This document shows positions 35,842-46,278 of a DNA stretch of 64,000 bases, piece by piece; positions within the stretch are counted from its first letter, which is position 1, and every line of letters begins with the position of its first letter. Position numbers and translations under genes: made by a program. This stretch comes from Erpobdella octoculata (lineage: Eukaryota > Annelida > Clitellata > Hirudinida > Erpobdellidae). The notes beneath the pieces were generated by a model that searched no databases, was not told the origin of the DNA, and was given only the letters and a program-made list of their open reading frames with translations. The stretch is taken from contig OZ022238.1 in assembly GCA_963978895.1 (NCBI GenBank), positions 18,521,871 to 18,585,870 on the forward strand, given 5' to 3'.

Positions 35842-38800
35842 CTTCTATGCGTGTTTACACCGGGATTTTCGTTTGCGTTCTGCCTTCGATAACTTAAGTC
35901 TTTTTAATGTTTTCCTAATTTTCTAAACAATATTCTGATCAATATTTTTAACTCTACTAGTTCCGCTAATTATTTTTTAAATTTAACTCCGTTTTCTACT
36001 ATCTTCGGCTCGGATCTCCGTTATCGCTCAATGGATACGTTTCAATACAGCTCCGACTACATGCGCTCTCTCGGCTCGGCTCTCCTTTCTCAAGGCATTG
36101 ACCGATCTACCAGAAAACTCTTGTTCAGACTCAACATCTGGCAACCTAAACTGTCCAAAAGCAAGAACGAGACCCTCCCTTCTCCTAATCTAATTAAAGC
36201 CGGTCTCCTTAATACTCGCTCAGCCGTCAACAAAGCGGCTCTGATCCACGATGTGATTCACAGTCACAAACTAGATGTTCTCTCGATCACCGAGACCTGG
36301 ATCACGTCCGACGCTCCAGATGCAATAAAACTCGATGTTGCCCCATCAAGCTACACAGTTCTTCACACGCACCGTGGGACCTCTCTTGACAAAAAAGGAG
36401 GTGGCGTCGCAGTCATAATAAACAATTGTTTCAAAACCACTCCTTTTAACTTTCCTAATTTTAACTTTACTGAATTTGAAGCTATCTGCATCAAAATTAG
36501 CACTCATTCTTCCTCTCTCAACGTTATCACAATATACCGCCCGCCCGACTCAGACACATCATCTTTCATTCATCAGTTCACCTCGCTCATAGAACTCCTC
36601 AAAGACCTTAAAATTCCTTTTGTTCTAAATGGTGATTTCAACCTACCTGGTAAAAAAGCTTCTATTAATACTACTCTTCTAACTACTCTATACGAACTCA
36701 ACTTAACCCAACACATTGACATTCATACTCATAACAAAGGCAATTTACTCGACCTTGTCATTTCGCAGAGCACTTCATCCAATAAGTTCATCTCCATGAC
36801 TTCTATATCACCAGTCACAATTTCCGACCACCACCTCATCTCTTACATAGTTGACCTTGTTAAACCATCACCCGTTCCTTTTAAAATCCAAATAAGAAAG
36901 TACAACAATATTGATTGGAATCAATTTCACACTGAACTTGATACTACCATTGCATCACTCATGAACCTGTCTTCTGACGTAGACCTCCTGGCAGACTCAT
37001 ACGACAAAGCCCTTCGACACCTTATGGACAAGCATGCACCTGCCAAGACTCGCACGTTACGTCCTCGATGTGCTCCTAATGAGCTTCTGTCTCATTCTGC
37101 TCGCCAGGCTAAAAGGAGATGTCGTCGTCTTGAGACAGTGTTCTCAAAATCTAAAATCAAAGCAGATGAAATTAACTACCTTGAAGCCAAGAAATGTGCA
37201 CGCGAGGCTATCCTCAGATCCCGGTCTGATCACATTAGGGAGCAGCTCGACAATGCTGCCCACTCATCCAAGCAGCTCTGGAAAGTTGCTAACAGCTTGC
37301 TTCACCGTAGCTCAACTCCACACACCACCAAAACTGACTGTAACAAACTCGCCAGTTCATTCAACTCGTACTTCATAGATAAAATCAAATTGATCCACAG
37401 CTCCATATCAACATCTCTTCTAACAACACCGTTGCTAACTATCTCTCAACTACACAGACCCCATGCTGGACCTACACTATCCTCTTTCACTCCATCTACA
37501 ATATCCGAAGTCACTAAACTCATTCACTCTATCCCTAATAAATCATCTCCGTTAGACCCAATACCAACCCCTATTCTGAAAAAATATGCCAGCTCATTAT
37601 CTCCTTTCATTACCAAACTTGTTAACGAGTCGCTATCACAAGGAATATTTCCTCAATCATACAAGATCGCTCACGTTTTACCCATACTAAAAAAGAACAA
37701 CCTCGACCCTTCCATTCCATCCAACTACAGACCCATATCAAACCTCACCACCATCTCAAAACTACTCGAGAGAATCGTACTGAAAAGATTAGGACCTCAC
37801 ATAACCTCATCATGCAACTACACAAAACTACAATCAGCCTATTGTTCCGGTCACTCCACGGAAACAGCCTTACTTCACGTACTTGATTCTATGCTACAAC
37901 ACTGTGGCAACCAGAAAGCTGTTGTGCTGGTCTGCCTTGATCTCTCGGCCGCTTTCGACACCATTCGCCACGACATCCTCACTACCAGACTTGCCGACGA
38001 GTTTGGCGTTACCAGTTCTGCTTTGTCATGGATCTCCTCATACCTCAACAGCAGAAAACAATTCATAAAAATGGGCAAACTCTCTTCTGCATCCTCTGCC
38101 CTTGACGCGGGTGTTTCCCAAGGCTCTGTCCTGGGACCTCTTCTATTCACAACATACACCACACCCATCTGCGCCATCATCGAACAATCAAACGTCTCTT
38201 TCCACCAATACGCTGACGATACCTGTCTTTTCATCGCTCTCTCTCGTGACGACTCACCAAACATGATCCAAACTCTTACACTCTACACACACAAAATTCA
38301 ACAGTGGCACCGCTTAAACTTTTTACAGTTGAACCCTACCAAGTCTGAAGTAATCATCCTTGGCTCACCACATCAACTCACCAAATTTAAAGAATTAACC
38401 TCAATAGACATCGCTGGAGCCACCCTTCCTATATCTTCACACGTTAAACTGCTAGGCGTCACCCTTGACAGCCACCTACGCTTCGACCGTCACATATCTT
38501 CGACTATAAAGGCCTGCAACTATCATATACAGGCCCTGAAACACATACGCCCCCTACTCTCTACTGAGACTGCTACCACCCTTGCACGCAGCCTAGTCAC
38601 ATCTAGACTGGACTACTGCAACTCTCTGCTCTACGGAACATCATCGACTCGCTTAAATAAACTTCAACGTGTTCAGAATCAACTCGCCAAAGTCACCACA
38701 AACTCATCCACTATCACTTCCTCCTCTTCTCATCTCCGCAAACTTCATTGGCTTCCAATAGAATATAGAATAATTTTCAAGATATCACTACTAACCTACA

Positions 38801-39133
38801 AAATTCTCAGCACTAATAACCCACCTTACTTAAATAAACTCATCACCATTAGGACCAACAATAGACAACTCCGTTCTTCCAACTCTCTCTCACTTTACCA
38901 ACCGGTCAGCCACTCAAAACTCACCAACAGATCATTCAGCTACAGCTCCCCAGCCATCTGGAATTCACTGCCGCCATCAATCACATCATCACCATGTCTG
39001 ACGTCATTTAAAAAACATTTAAAGATTCATCTTTTCTCCAAGGCATTCGGACAAGATCCCGCGCGCCTCTGACGCTCCGCTACTGGCGCTTTACAAATTG
39101 ACTATTATTATTATTATTATTTATTATTATAAG
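35842..39133 (+). mobile_element. near-complete CR1-like LINE with (TTA)n tail
   Basis: 5' UTR from about 35842, one long ORF at 36031-39072, short 3' UTR, and a (TTA)n tail at about 39102-39130. No ORF1 is visible. The same tail type and UTR phrase occur in the decayed copy at 21505-24740. Confidence 0.85.
36031..39072 (+). CDS. CR1-like LINE endonuclease-reverse transcriptase, intact
   Basis: 1013 codons, no break. Residues about 50-300 are an apurinic/exonuclease-endonuclease-phosphatase domain: KAGLLNTRSAVNKAALIHDV, TETW, NGDFN, ISDHHLI. Residues about 500-780 are the reverse transcriptase: NYRPISNLTTISKLLERIVL, STETALLHVL, LDLSAAFDTIRH, SQGSVLGPLLFTTY, QYADDTCLF with the catalytic DD, and NPTKSE. 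The C-terminal region has LDYCNSL, LHWLPIEYR and SPAIWNSLPPS. The first ATG is preceded by the UTR phrase shared with the sister copy. The protein nicks target DNA and copies its own RNA. GVSQGSV replaces the usual GVPQGSV. It is the only apparently intact transposon gene in the window. Confidence 0.93.
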   Translation: MDTFQYSSDYMRSLGSALLSQGIDRSTRKLLFRLNIWQPKLSKSKNETLPSPNLIKAGLLNTRSAVNKAALIHDVIHSHKLDVLSITETWITSDAPDAIKLDVAPSSYTVLHTHRGTSLDKKGGGVAVIINNCFKTTPFNFPNFNFTEFEAICIKISTHSSSLNVITIYRPPDSDTSSFIHQFTSLIELLKDLKIPFVLNGDFNLPGKKASINTTLLTTLYELNLTQHIDIHTHNKGNLLDLVISQSTSSNKFISMTSISPVTISDHHLISYIVDLVKPSPVPFKIQIRKYNNIDWNQFHTELDTTIASLMNLSSDVDLLADSYDKALRHLMDKHAPAKTRTLRPRCAPNELLSHSARQAKRRCRRLETVFSKSKIKADEINYLEAKKCAREAILRSRSDHIREQLDNAAHSSKQLWKVANSLLHRSSTPHTTKTDCNKLASSFNSYFIDKIKLIHSSISTSLLTTPLLTISQLHRPHAGPTLSSFTPSTISEVTKLIHSIPNKSSPLDPIPTPILKKYASSLSPFITKLVNESLSQGIFPQSYKIAHVLPILKKNNLDPSIPSNYRPISNLTTISKLLERIVLKRLGPHITSSCNYTKLQSAYCSGHSTETALLHVLDSMLQHCGNQKAVVLVCLDLSAAFDTIRHDILTTRLADEFGVTSSALSWISSYLNSRKQFIKMGKLSSASSALDAGVSQGSVLGPLLFTTYTTPICAIIEQSNVSFHQYADDTCLFIALSRDDSPNMIQTLTLYTHKIQQWHRLNFLQLNPTKSEVIILGSPHQLTKFKELTSIDIAGATLPISSHVKLLGVTLDSHLRFDRHISSTIKACNYHIQALKHIRPLLSTETATTLARSLVTSRLDYCNSLLYGTSSTRLNKLQRVQNQLAKVTTNSSTITSSSSHLRKLHWLPIEYRIIFKISLLTYKILSTNNPPYLNKLITIRTNNRQLRSSNSLSLYQPVSHSKLTNRSFSYSSPAIWNSLPPSITSSPCLTSFKKHLKIHLFSKAFGQDPARL

Positions 39134-39149
39134 CCAAAATCAGACAGAT

Positions 39150-39163
39150 TATATATATATACA

Positions 39164-39210
<47 letters not shown>
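39150..39210. repeat. (TA)n microsatellite
   Basis: TA array just after the LINE tail. Confidence 0.95.
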
Positions 39211-39214
<4 letters not shown>

Positions 39215-39945
39215 CTCTTGCATGTATTTGTTAATTTTTTCGCTAAAGACTCAAAACGTCGAAGGGAAGCCCGTTGGTGGGAAGATAGACTATTAACGAA
39301 TTCCTTGTTTGCAGCCGTATTAACGTTTATTTGTAAAAAATTTAAAAAGACAATTATGTTATAAAATAAATAAAATAAACTAAAAGGTGTAACTTATAAG
39401 TTTAAAGTTATAAACAGGGCTAACGCGTTTCGACAGTTAGTTTGTCATCATCAGAGCCCGAAAAGAAACAAAACATGGATAGAATAATGAATAGTGAAAT
39501 TAGTTAAAACCGATAATGAAACAAAATAATAATATTTATTTTTCGAGAATGACATTTTACGGTTAATTATTATCACATCATTTCCAGTAAGTTTACTGGA
39601 TTCGTCGCTGAGTATGGTAGGGCTTAAAAAACCATTTTTTATTATATAAAAAAATTTTTCACTTCTGGATTCGTCGCTGCTGAATTTCATGCCCTACCTT
39701 CGTAAAACAGTTTCAATATACCTTGCGACGTTTTTTAACAATAAATCCAGCATACATTTGGATGTAAACGAAAAACCTTTTTCATAATAAGCTAAAGTAA
39801 AAATGTTTTTGATGTTTAGGACTGACAGTGTACAATTACGTAATAATTTTTATTGGACAAGCATGTACGCACCCTTTTTATCAACTGTTGACTGTTGACT
39901 GCTTCGGCCGCCGCGTTATGCGAAATCGTTAACATACATATTAAC
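39211..39945. other. possible Penelope-like or unknown repeat DNA
   Basis: No gene found. A GGATTCGTCGCTG phrase occurs twice (about 39599 and 39666), and GGTAGGGC / GCCCTACC form an inverted pair around it. The stretch holds the hammerhead-like motif. Confidence 0.4.
39417..39459 (-). ncRNA. hammerhead-ribozyme-like motif
   Basis: On the minus strand: GGGCT (stem I), CTGATGA, extra T, GACA-AACTAAC-TGTC (stem II), GAAA, CGCG (one-base-pair stem III), TT, AGCCC (stem I partner). Stem I pairs over 5 bp, stem II over 4. Same architecture, including the extra T, as 9022-9064. Very short stem III is typical of hammerheads in Penelope-like elements, which are thought to work as dimers. Confidence 0.55.
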
Positions 39946-41274
39946 TAGGGATGGACCGAAACTCGTCTCGGCAACTCGGACTCGGCTGATTTGACGGTAC
40001 TCGGCAAAACTCGGACTCGGCAAAAAAGGAGTCGCCGAGGCCGAGTTTAAAAAAGTTCCTTTCTACAATTCAGAATATTAAATATATATGTTAATATATA
40101 TGTGTGTCTCTGGTTTGTGTTATATAAATGAATTTAAAACCATAATTGGAATTATAGAAATATTGTCCTATTAATAACTTCAAACTTTACACCAAAGTTT
40201 ACACTAAAAATGTCTCCGAAATCTAGTAAAGTTTAGGACTTTTATATTGTGGATGCCATCAACAAAAGCAAGGCAAACTGCTTGATAGGTCATGACAAAA
40301 TAACGCATGGTGGAAAAAATGCACAAACATAAGGCACGACGTCAATGATAACTCATCTGCAGACAAAGCATCCAGTGCAATTTAAAGAATATAGAGCAAG
40401 GCAAGAGCAAATTAAAAAACGATAATGCAAAATGGAAGCAAATATGTCACCAAGTTCGAACAATAAACAGCACACCTTGGATTTTTTGTGTAGAAAGTTA
40501 AATTGTTTCAAGTTAATCATCCGCGGCATCTTACAATCACTAACAAAATTTCGAAAATTATTTGTGTCGATATGTTGTTTTTTCAAGTAGTTGAAAATGC
40601 TGGATTTATTAATCTAATGCGTGAACTCGAACCTTGATATTCGTTGCCATCCAGGAAACATTTCTCGATAAACTTAGTTCCGAACATGTTTTCTTGTATA
40701 CGGAATCGTTTGCAAGTCATGGCCAATGATGCGCAAGTTACATAAGTTTCACCAGCTATGTCTGGACGAGCACAAACAATTTCGATGCTTTTCTCAGTTT
40801 GACTGGGTACTGGATAGACATCGATTGACATAAGATATCCGTTCTTCTACAACTTCATCCATTGGAAGGTAGGCACAGTGGAGAATTGATTTTGAATCAT
40901 TTAAAATCCATGATTGCAGATTGGAATATCAATGGGGCGAAGAAAGGTGTTTTAGTCAGAGACAATGGCACCAGTAAGAAACTAGCAGCTCGTCTTGCAG
41001 AATTAGACGACATGGGATGCTACATTCACATGATTCAACTAGTGGTGGTAGAACCATGTACATCTGCCTAGAAGCAAGTTATAATTAAACTTTAGGTTTA
41101 CTAAGATGAAAATTGATATTTTAAAGCCAAAGGTCCATTCAGTACGCGGTCCATTCAGTACTAGTCTTCCCTATATATTAATTTATATACACCTAAACTC
41201 GGACTCGGTGAAAAATGACCCCAAAAACTCGGTGCTCGGCATCGGCGCCAAATTCGCTGCTTGGTCCATCCCTA
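39946..41274 (+). mobile_element. 1.33-kb hAT element
   Basis: Ends TAGGGATGGACCGA and TTGGTCCATCCCTA are inverted, with the 8-bp duplication ATATTAAC on each side (39938-39945, 41275-41282). Subterminal arrays of ACTCGGACTCGGC-type words mark both ends (39965-40045, 41195-41250). The interior is a decayed transposase. Confidence 0.9.
40200..41071 (+). pseudogene. hAT transposase (BED finger and core), decayed
   Basis: Plus-strand pieces in several frames: a BED-finger tail (ITHGGKNAQT, TTSMITHLQTKHP, QFKEYRARQEQI, about 40300-40410), FFQVVENAGFINLMRELEP (about 40578-40635), LPSRKHFS, and a catalytic-core piece LVRDNGTSKKLAARL then MGCYIHMIQLVV (about 40950-41050). Several stops and frameshifts. 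Minus-strand frames over the same stretch are shadows. Confidence 0.75.
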
Positions 41275-41439
41275 ATATTAACATACAAGCATACAGACAT
41301 AGGAAATTATGTATGTAGATAGAAACGCCCAACGCTTTTATCTTTTGAACGGTAAGTTTGGTTAAAAAATGCTATTACTTACACTTAAATATTATTTTTA
41401 AGTTTTAAGTACATTTGCATATAAGCGTATTTTTAAAAT

Positions 41440-41727
41440 AATTTTTTAAGTTTTCAAAAAAAATTTTAATGACTGCTCGTTGATGTCTGACAGCTGTTTT
41501 CTGTTCAATTTTTGAAATAAACTAAACAGATAAAGACCAGCCGTTCCTTTACTTTAAAGGATTATTTAAATACCAGCAGCAAAACGTGCGTAATTTGCTA
41601 GCAAAGCTGTGTGACTTTTTTTGACGCAAAATTAATCAAAATTAAACAATGAAAAATAATTAAAAAACAACATTTTTGACTCAAAACTAATCATAAATGC
41701 ACAATGAACAAGCAAAGGAAAAACGAG
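41440..41727 (+). repeat. dispersed repeat B, copy 1
   Basis: Matches 49370-49645 (for example GATGTCTGACAGCTGTTTT, AAATACCAGCAGCAAAAC, TAATTTGCTAGCAAAGCTGT). Directly followed by repeat A. Confidence 0.85.
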
Positions 41728-41968
41728 TTCAACACAAACTTTGATTTCAAGTACACGCGACTTAGAAATACGAATGATGTTCAAATTAAGTTGTTTTTTT
41801 AACTGAATCATGTATTATCATATAATATAAAGCTATGCTAAAGGTTTCAGTTTCCTAGCTAGTCAAAAAGCTGGTTGAATTTTACTTGAATAGATTTGCG
41901 TACAGAGAAAGCACACACACATAATTACACAAACAGAGATTGTAACCTAAATAAAAGTTTGTAAAAAT
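41728..41968 (+). repeat. dispersed repeat A, copy 2
   Basis: Matches 5205-5440. Confidence 0.85.
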
Positions 41969-42136
41969 ATATTGGACATTTTCAAACAAAGTTACACATT
42001 GTTGTTTGGTTTATGTCTAAGACTAGTTTCTAGCTTTAAATGTTCAAGCAACGCGTCGTAATGGCGTATTTTGCTTATGTTAACCGCCGAACTTTTACGG
42101 CTAATAAATTTTGATTGAAACATAGTAAATTGGGGG

Positions 42137-42137
<1 letters not shown>

Positions 42138-42169
<32 letters not shown>

Positions 42170-42178
42170 GATACATAC
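42138..42178. repeat. (CATA)n microsatellite, left half
   Basis: ACAT repeat ending in CATAC, which is repeated after the solo LTR at 45300. The two arrays were probably one microsatellite before the LTR insertion. Confidence 0.9.
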
Positions 42179-42566
42179 TGTGACGGGATTCTGCTCGGGT
42201 ATTGATGCCTGACGACGAAACAACTAACTCGAGACTATCAAGGTTTAAAATTTTATTAATATAACACAAACGACACTAATCGGACAGAGCTTCACCTTTC
42301 AAAATCGCACGAAGAAGAGAACTGAAATTCCATTTTTTTTTTTTTTTTTACGTTCTTTTCCGACTTAGTCGATTTGGACGATATTTTCTTCAATTGGTTA
42401 TTTGATTATCCAATGAACTTTTAGATGCTTTGTTGTGACACACTTGCTGACACTCTGTTTTTCTAATTTTGTGAAGTTTAGTCAAGAATAGTAGCAATAA
42501 TAATTTGTAGGCGTGGCCTAATTTTCTTTTTATTTTTTTTTATTTCTGACACCAAAATTCTATGTT

Positions 42567-43278
42567 TCAAACTTTCCTTTTAACTTTTTGTAGTTTTGAT
42601 TGAAATCCTTTCAGTTTCAGTTCTGGTTCTTTTGTGATGATCCATTTGAAAACAATATTGCTAGCAATTCTGTCTTTAAAGATTTTTCCAAGATTCATTT
42701 GTGTTTTGTTTTTTTTGAAATGTTGTTTCAGAGCATCGTGCAACTGTTTTCTGCCTTGACATTCCATTACGAAATGTGTTGTTGTTTCAGGAATATTTTG
42801 GTCACATTTTAAACATTGAGGTGACTCAATAATTCCCATTTTATATAATTCATAATTTAGTAGAGTTCTTCCAAGATGTAGCCGACTAAGTGTGACTTGT
42901 CTCTTTCTTGATCCGGTATCATTATTTGTTCTTTTGTTCACTGATGGTTGAATTTGTCTAAAATACATACTATCTAGCCCTTTATTCCATTCTTCTTGCC
43001 ATCTTTTGATATATTCATTTTTGATTATTGTTTTGATGTCATTCATTTCTAGATATGTGTTGAGTTGAATTTCTGGATTTTTGACTGCTATAGAAGCTAA
43101 CTTGTCTGCCTTTTCATTTCCTATTATTCCAATGTGGCTAGGAATCCAAACGATGGTGCAGACAATCCCTCTTTTGGAACATTCTCTTATAAGATTTAGA
43201 ACATCTGTTTTATGACTATTGAAATGTATTTTCTTTCTATGTTGCAAAGCAATAACTGAGCTGAGGGAATCTCTAAAT
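42567..43278 (-). pseudogene. LINE ORF2 C-terminus: RNase H and zinc-finger tail
   Basis: After the deletion the minus strand reads RDSLSSVIALQ (RNase H catalytic Asp region), then IVWIPSHIGIIGNEKADKLA (the H and D of the RNase H active site), and a tail with RLHLGRTLLNYEL, CLKCDQNIPETTTHFVMEC. RNase H in a poly(A) LINE points to the I or Jockey-I group. Endonuclease and reverse transcriptase are lost. The frame is shifted relative to ORF1. Confidence 0.8.
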
Positions 43279-43284
43279 CCATTA

Positions 43285-43929
43285 TTACATTATTACAGCT
43301 GTTGTTTCTTGAAGCAATCCATCAATTTTTTTTAATTTTCTTTTGGCTTGAGTACATCCAGTTTGTTCTTCTATAAATGTTGTTGTAACAAATAGAGGAA
43401 CTCCCGTCACAATCATTTTTTTCTTTATTATATTGTCAAATTTTGGTTTTTGTTTAAGTATGCGAACTTTATAATCAGGAATTGTATCAACTGTTTTGAG
43501 TTTTCGTGCTTCTATTTTGTTGCAAAATACCGTGATCATTTTTCCTTTTCCGAATATTTTAGGAGTATTACCTATTATTTTTGACAGTTCTTCTTGTATT
43601 CTGATAGGATTTATTTTCAATCTGTCCTCAAGTATCAATATTTCAATCTTTTCTTCTGATTCTATTTCTGGAGCTGTTTCCATTTTATCAGAAGAATTTA
43701 TTTCAAAGGTTTCAGCTTTTTCTTTTTCAGCTTTTTTCATTGCTTTTAACTCTTTTTTAACTTGTTTTTTGGATTTGACTATTTCCTCTTCTTTACTGTT
43801 TATTTTAATTACTTTCGAATCTTTTTTGAAGTCGTCTAACGAGTCCATTGATCCTATAGATTCGGTTTTTCTTTTTTGAGACAAACTCTTTTGTTTATCT
43901 ATGATGGAATTTACTTCCATCGACTCCAT
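43285..43929 (-). CDS. LINE ORF1 protein (I/Jockey-like)
   Basis: 214 codons from the ATG at 43929. The N-terminal 80 residues are highly charged and lysine-rich with a coiled-coil-like KKQVKKELKAMKKAEKEKAE segment. The C-terminal part has an RNA-binding-like fold (LEDRLKINPIRIQEEL, MIVTGVPLF, FIEEQTGC). ORF1 proteins of I/Jockey LINEs bind their RNA. The frame is open, but it is cut at the deletion junction, so the usual C-terminal zinc knuckles are missing. Confidence 0.6.
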   Translation of the reverse strand: MESMEVNSIIDKQKSLSQKRKTESIGSMDSLDDFKKDSKVIKINSKEEEIVKSKKQVKKELKAMKKAEKEKAETFEINSSDKMETAPEIESEEKIEILILEDRLKINPIRIQEELSKIIGNTPKIFGKGKMITVFCNKIEARKLKTVDTIPDYKVRILKQKPKFDNIIKKKMIVTGVPLFVTTTFIEEQTGCTQAKRKLKKIDGLLQETTAVIM

Positions 43930-45299
43930 CCTGACGGCCGTTATAGACTTAACTAAATAAACGGACCGACCGGTGAAGCCGACGGACCTCTATTCTAAGC
44001 CCCAAAAGACAGAAACAAGTACAAGTACTCAAACACAAACACAAATATTTTGTACAGAAGGTACAGAACAAATGTACACCAAGGTAAACCAATTGACAAA
44101 CAGAGTATAGCACTCAAAAACAATATACAAGACAAAAAAGGCACAAGACAAAATTTTAACTAAACAATGAACACTATAAACAAAAATTTGTACAGAAGGT
44201 ACTGGTTTTCTAGGTTGAACTAAACCTTTATACTGATTATTTGACTGAAAGTCGCAGGATTCGCCTCACTTAAAGGGTTTCAAACCCTAGTTCATATTAG
44301 TTCGACTACTGCGCAAATTTTAGGCGAGTTCTTTCGAACGAGTCAAAGCGAGTTCTTTCGAACAAGTCAAAGCAGCGAGTTCTTTCGAACGAAATAAAAC
44401 TAGTTCTATTCTTTTCGAACGAAAATATACGAACTTGTTTTATTCATAGAAATTTGAACTAAGTTTGACGAATTATCTAAATATAATCAGACAAAAAAGT
44501 CTGAAAAATAATTGCAACAAATAGCAATTTAAGAGCAACCGAACGCAAAAGTCGACCGAACTCTAAGAGAGCCAAGCAGAGAATCCTCCTCCGTCGTCAA
44601 CTGAAATTCCAATCGCAAAATTTCCTTATATAGCCTAGCACACCTGTCAATTTTAATTTACAAAAACCACCAATCCGAATGCAGCCTTAATTCCACGTGA
44701 CCGTTTGACTAACCCCACTTGACCGTTTGACTAGCCCCACGTGACCGTTTGACACACAAAAGTTTACAAAGGCAATATACATGAAAATCACCGCAACGAA
44801 GTAATAATATTAAACTAAACTCCTTTTCCAAACAGATAATTCGTTTTATAATTTGATATACTAAAAAGTTTTACATTAGCAACGATACAAATGGCTAGAA
44901 ACGACACTAAGTCAAAAGGAATTATGATAATTACTTAAAGAGCCAATCACAACGCAGAACGAAAGCGCTTACGTCAGCACTCAACAAATTTACAAGAAAG
45001 TGTGCTTAAAATATGTTACATTTCACGCTACAACTTATTTAATACTCATCCGAAATCGATAAAATTAGGTATAAATAAAGGACTACACAATATCTATACA
45101 ACGTACTAAAAATTATTATCGAAAACCAGAAAGGAAAGACGCTAGAATTAAAAGCACACCAAAAACGAGCAAGTTTGATTAATAAGCGAACCGACGCTAC
45201 CTCTCTAGTCGGCGTTTTTCATCACGCTCTCCGCTTAGTCCGCGCAATAAAGTTATTCATTAACAAAAATTACAATCGACGATGGAGACAACCGTGACA

Positions 45300-45353
45300 C
45301 ATACATACATACATACATACATACATACATACATACATACATACATACATACA

Positions 45354-45381
<28 letters not shown>
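45300..45381. repeat. (CATA)n microsatellite, right half
   Basis: Separates the solo LTR from the inverted 5' part of the R2-like LINE. Confidence 0.95.
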
Positions 45382-45384
<3 letters not shown>

Positions 45385-46278
45385 TTGGAATTTGGAATCT
45401 CGGGAAGATCTGATCTTTCAGCTAGTTCTTTGTCGCCCAAGGGGTCAATGAAAGCAGCTCGGAAGTGATGATCAAGCTGCTCTTTACTGACTTGCAGAGT
45501 ACCTGACTTTGGTTGGCTTTTACCATAACGGAATGGATCTCTGACAAACTGGAATCTTGCCTTCCTTTGTTCTCTTTTCTTTACCCGCAAACGTTCTGCT
45601 CGCAAGAGTGCACTCAATCGTTGCCTCAAGTCATGTCGTAATGCTGAGAGCCCTGGTTTCTCGTTGTCTGGAGCTCTCCTCCATTGTTGACAAAGTCGTT
45701 TTTTTTCCTTTTTGAGTCTAGCAATCTCTCGTTGTCGCCTTGAAATATGAGTTTTTTCGCCTCTGTCCATGAGAACTTTTTCCTTGGAACCGAACATTTC
45801 TAAACACTTGTTGTAAATGGTGTCAGTTAGATTGTTCACTTGAAACATTGGAAGCTCTTTCATCTGCACTTTGAGAAGCTTGGAAAATATCTCGTAGAGC
45901 TTCGACCAATCCGCTTTGTGCAGCGGGGAAGTTAATTCTAGCCCGAGGTTGCCTATTCTCGTCACTATCAGGATCGTGGAACCTGTCGGGGCTGTGGTTG
46001 GCATCCGGCCCGACTTGGCCCGGCGTTTTACCTGAAGCAATGCTTGCTTCAGTACGATGATCCTGTACAGCTTTAAGCAGGCAACCCATTTTCGTACGGT
46101 GAACCTTCATACCGCGGCTTGTTGCGAAACCTCTACCGCACACACACTCATTAAGTGTTCCCCCATTAGGGTCCGTTGGAAGAGCAAGGTCGATGGCCGT
46201 AGGTCCGATTGTGAGCTCATCATACTCCCCCTCCTTTCGGTTGGAGCTCTGGGGGCATAAATTCGATTTCGTTTTCAA
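45382..46278 (-). pseudogene. R2-like LINE, inverted 5' part (zinc finger and N-terminal region)
   Basis: Minus strand, opposite to the rest of the element. Starts with a finger C-V-C-G-R-G-F...GMKVHRTKMGC (about 46130-46065), as at the N-terminus of R2/NeSL-like LINEs. After a frameshift (about 45850-45950) it continues MFQVNNLTDTIYNKCLEMFG, SRRQREIARLKKEKKRLCQQ, LLRAERLRVKKREQRKARFQ and FVRDPFRYGK. The region up to the middle of the reverse transcriptase is missing. Confidence 0.75.

Larger units (their letters stand above)
42333..44598 (-). mobile_element. internally deleted LINE with poly(A), nested in the solo LTR
   Basis: Minus-strand element with a 17-nt poly(A) (T run 42333-42349) and a 13-bp target duplication AACTGAAATTCCA (42320-42332, 44599-44611). 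Contains ORF1 and then only the RNase H end of ORF2. Its 5' UTR has about four repeats of GCGAGTTCTTTCGAAC (44328-44420). Confidence 0.88.
42179..45299 (-). mobile_element. solo LTR in a (CATA)n microsatellite, interrupted by a LINE
   Basis: On the minus strand it starts TGTCACGGTTGTC (45299) and ends GGAATCCCGTCACA..., i.e. CCCGTCACA at 42179. TG...CA ends and 5-bp duplication CATAC (42174-42178, 45300-45304) show LTR integration. Without the nested LINE the LTR is about 842 bp. It has an AATAAA signal near 42250 and three 22-bp repeats of CCACGTGACCGTTTGACTAG at 44693-44752. No internal region of the parent element remains. Confidence 0.8.

Noticed and set aside
40583..40831. Minus-strand 82-codon frame in the hAT element
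   Set aside because: The plus strand holds recognisable transposase pieces on both sides and in the same stretch, so this is a shadow.
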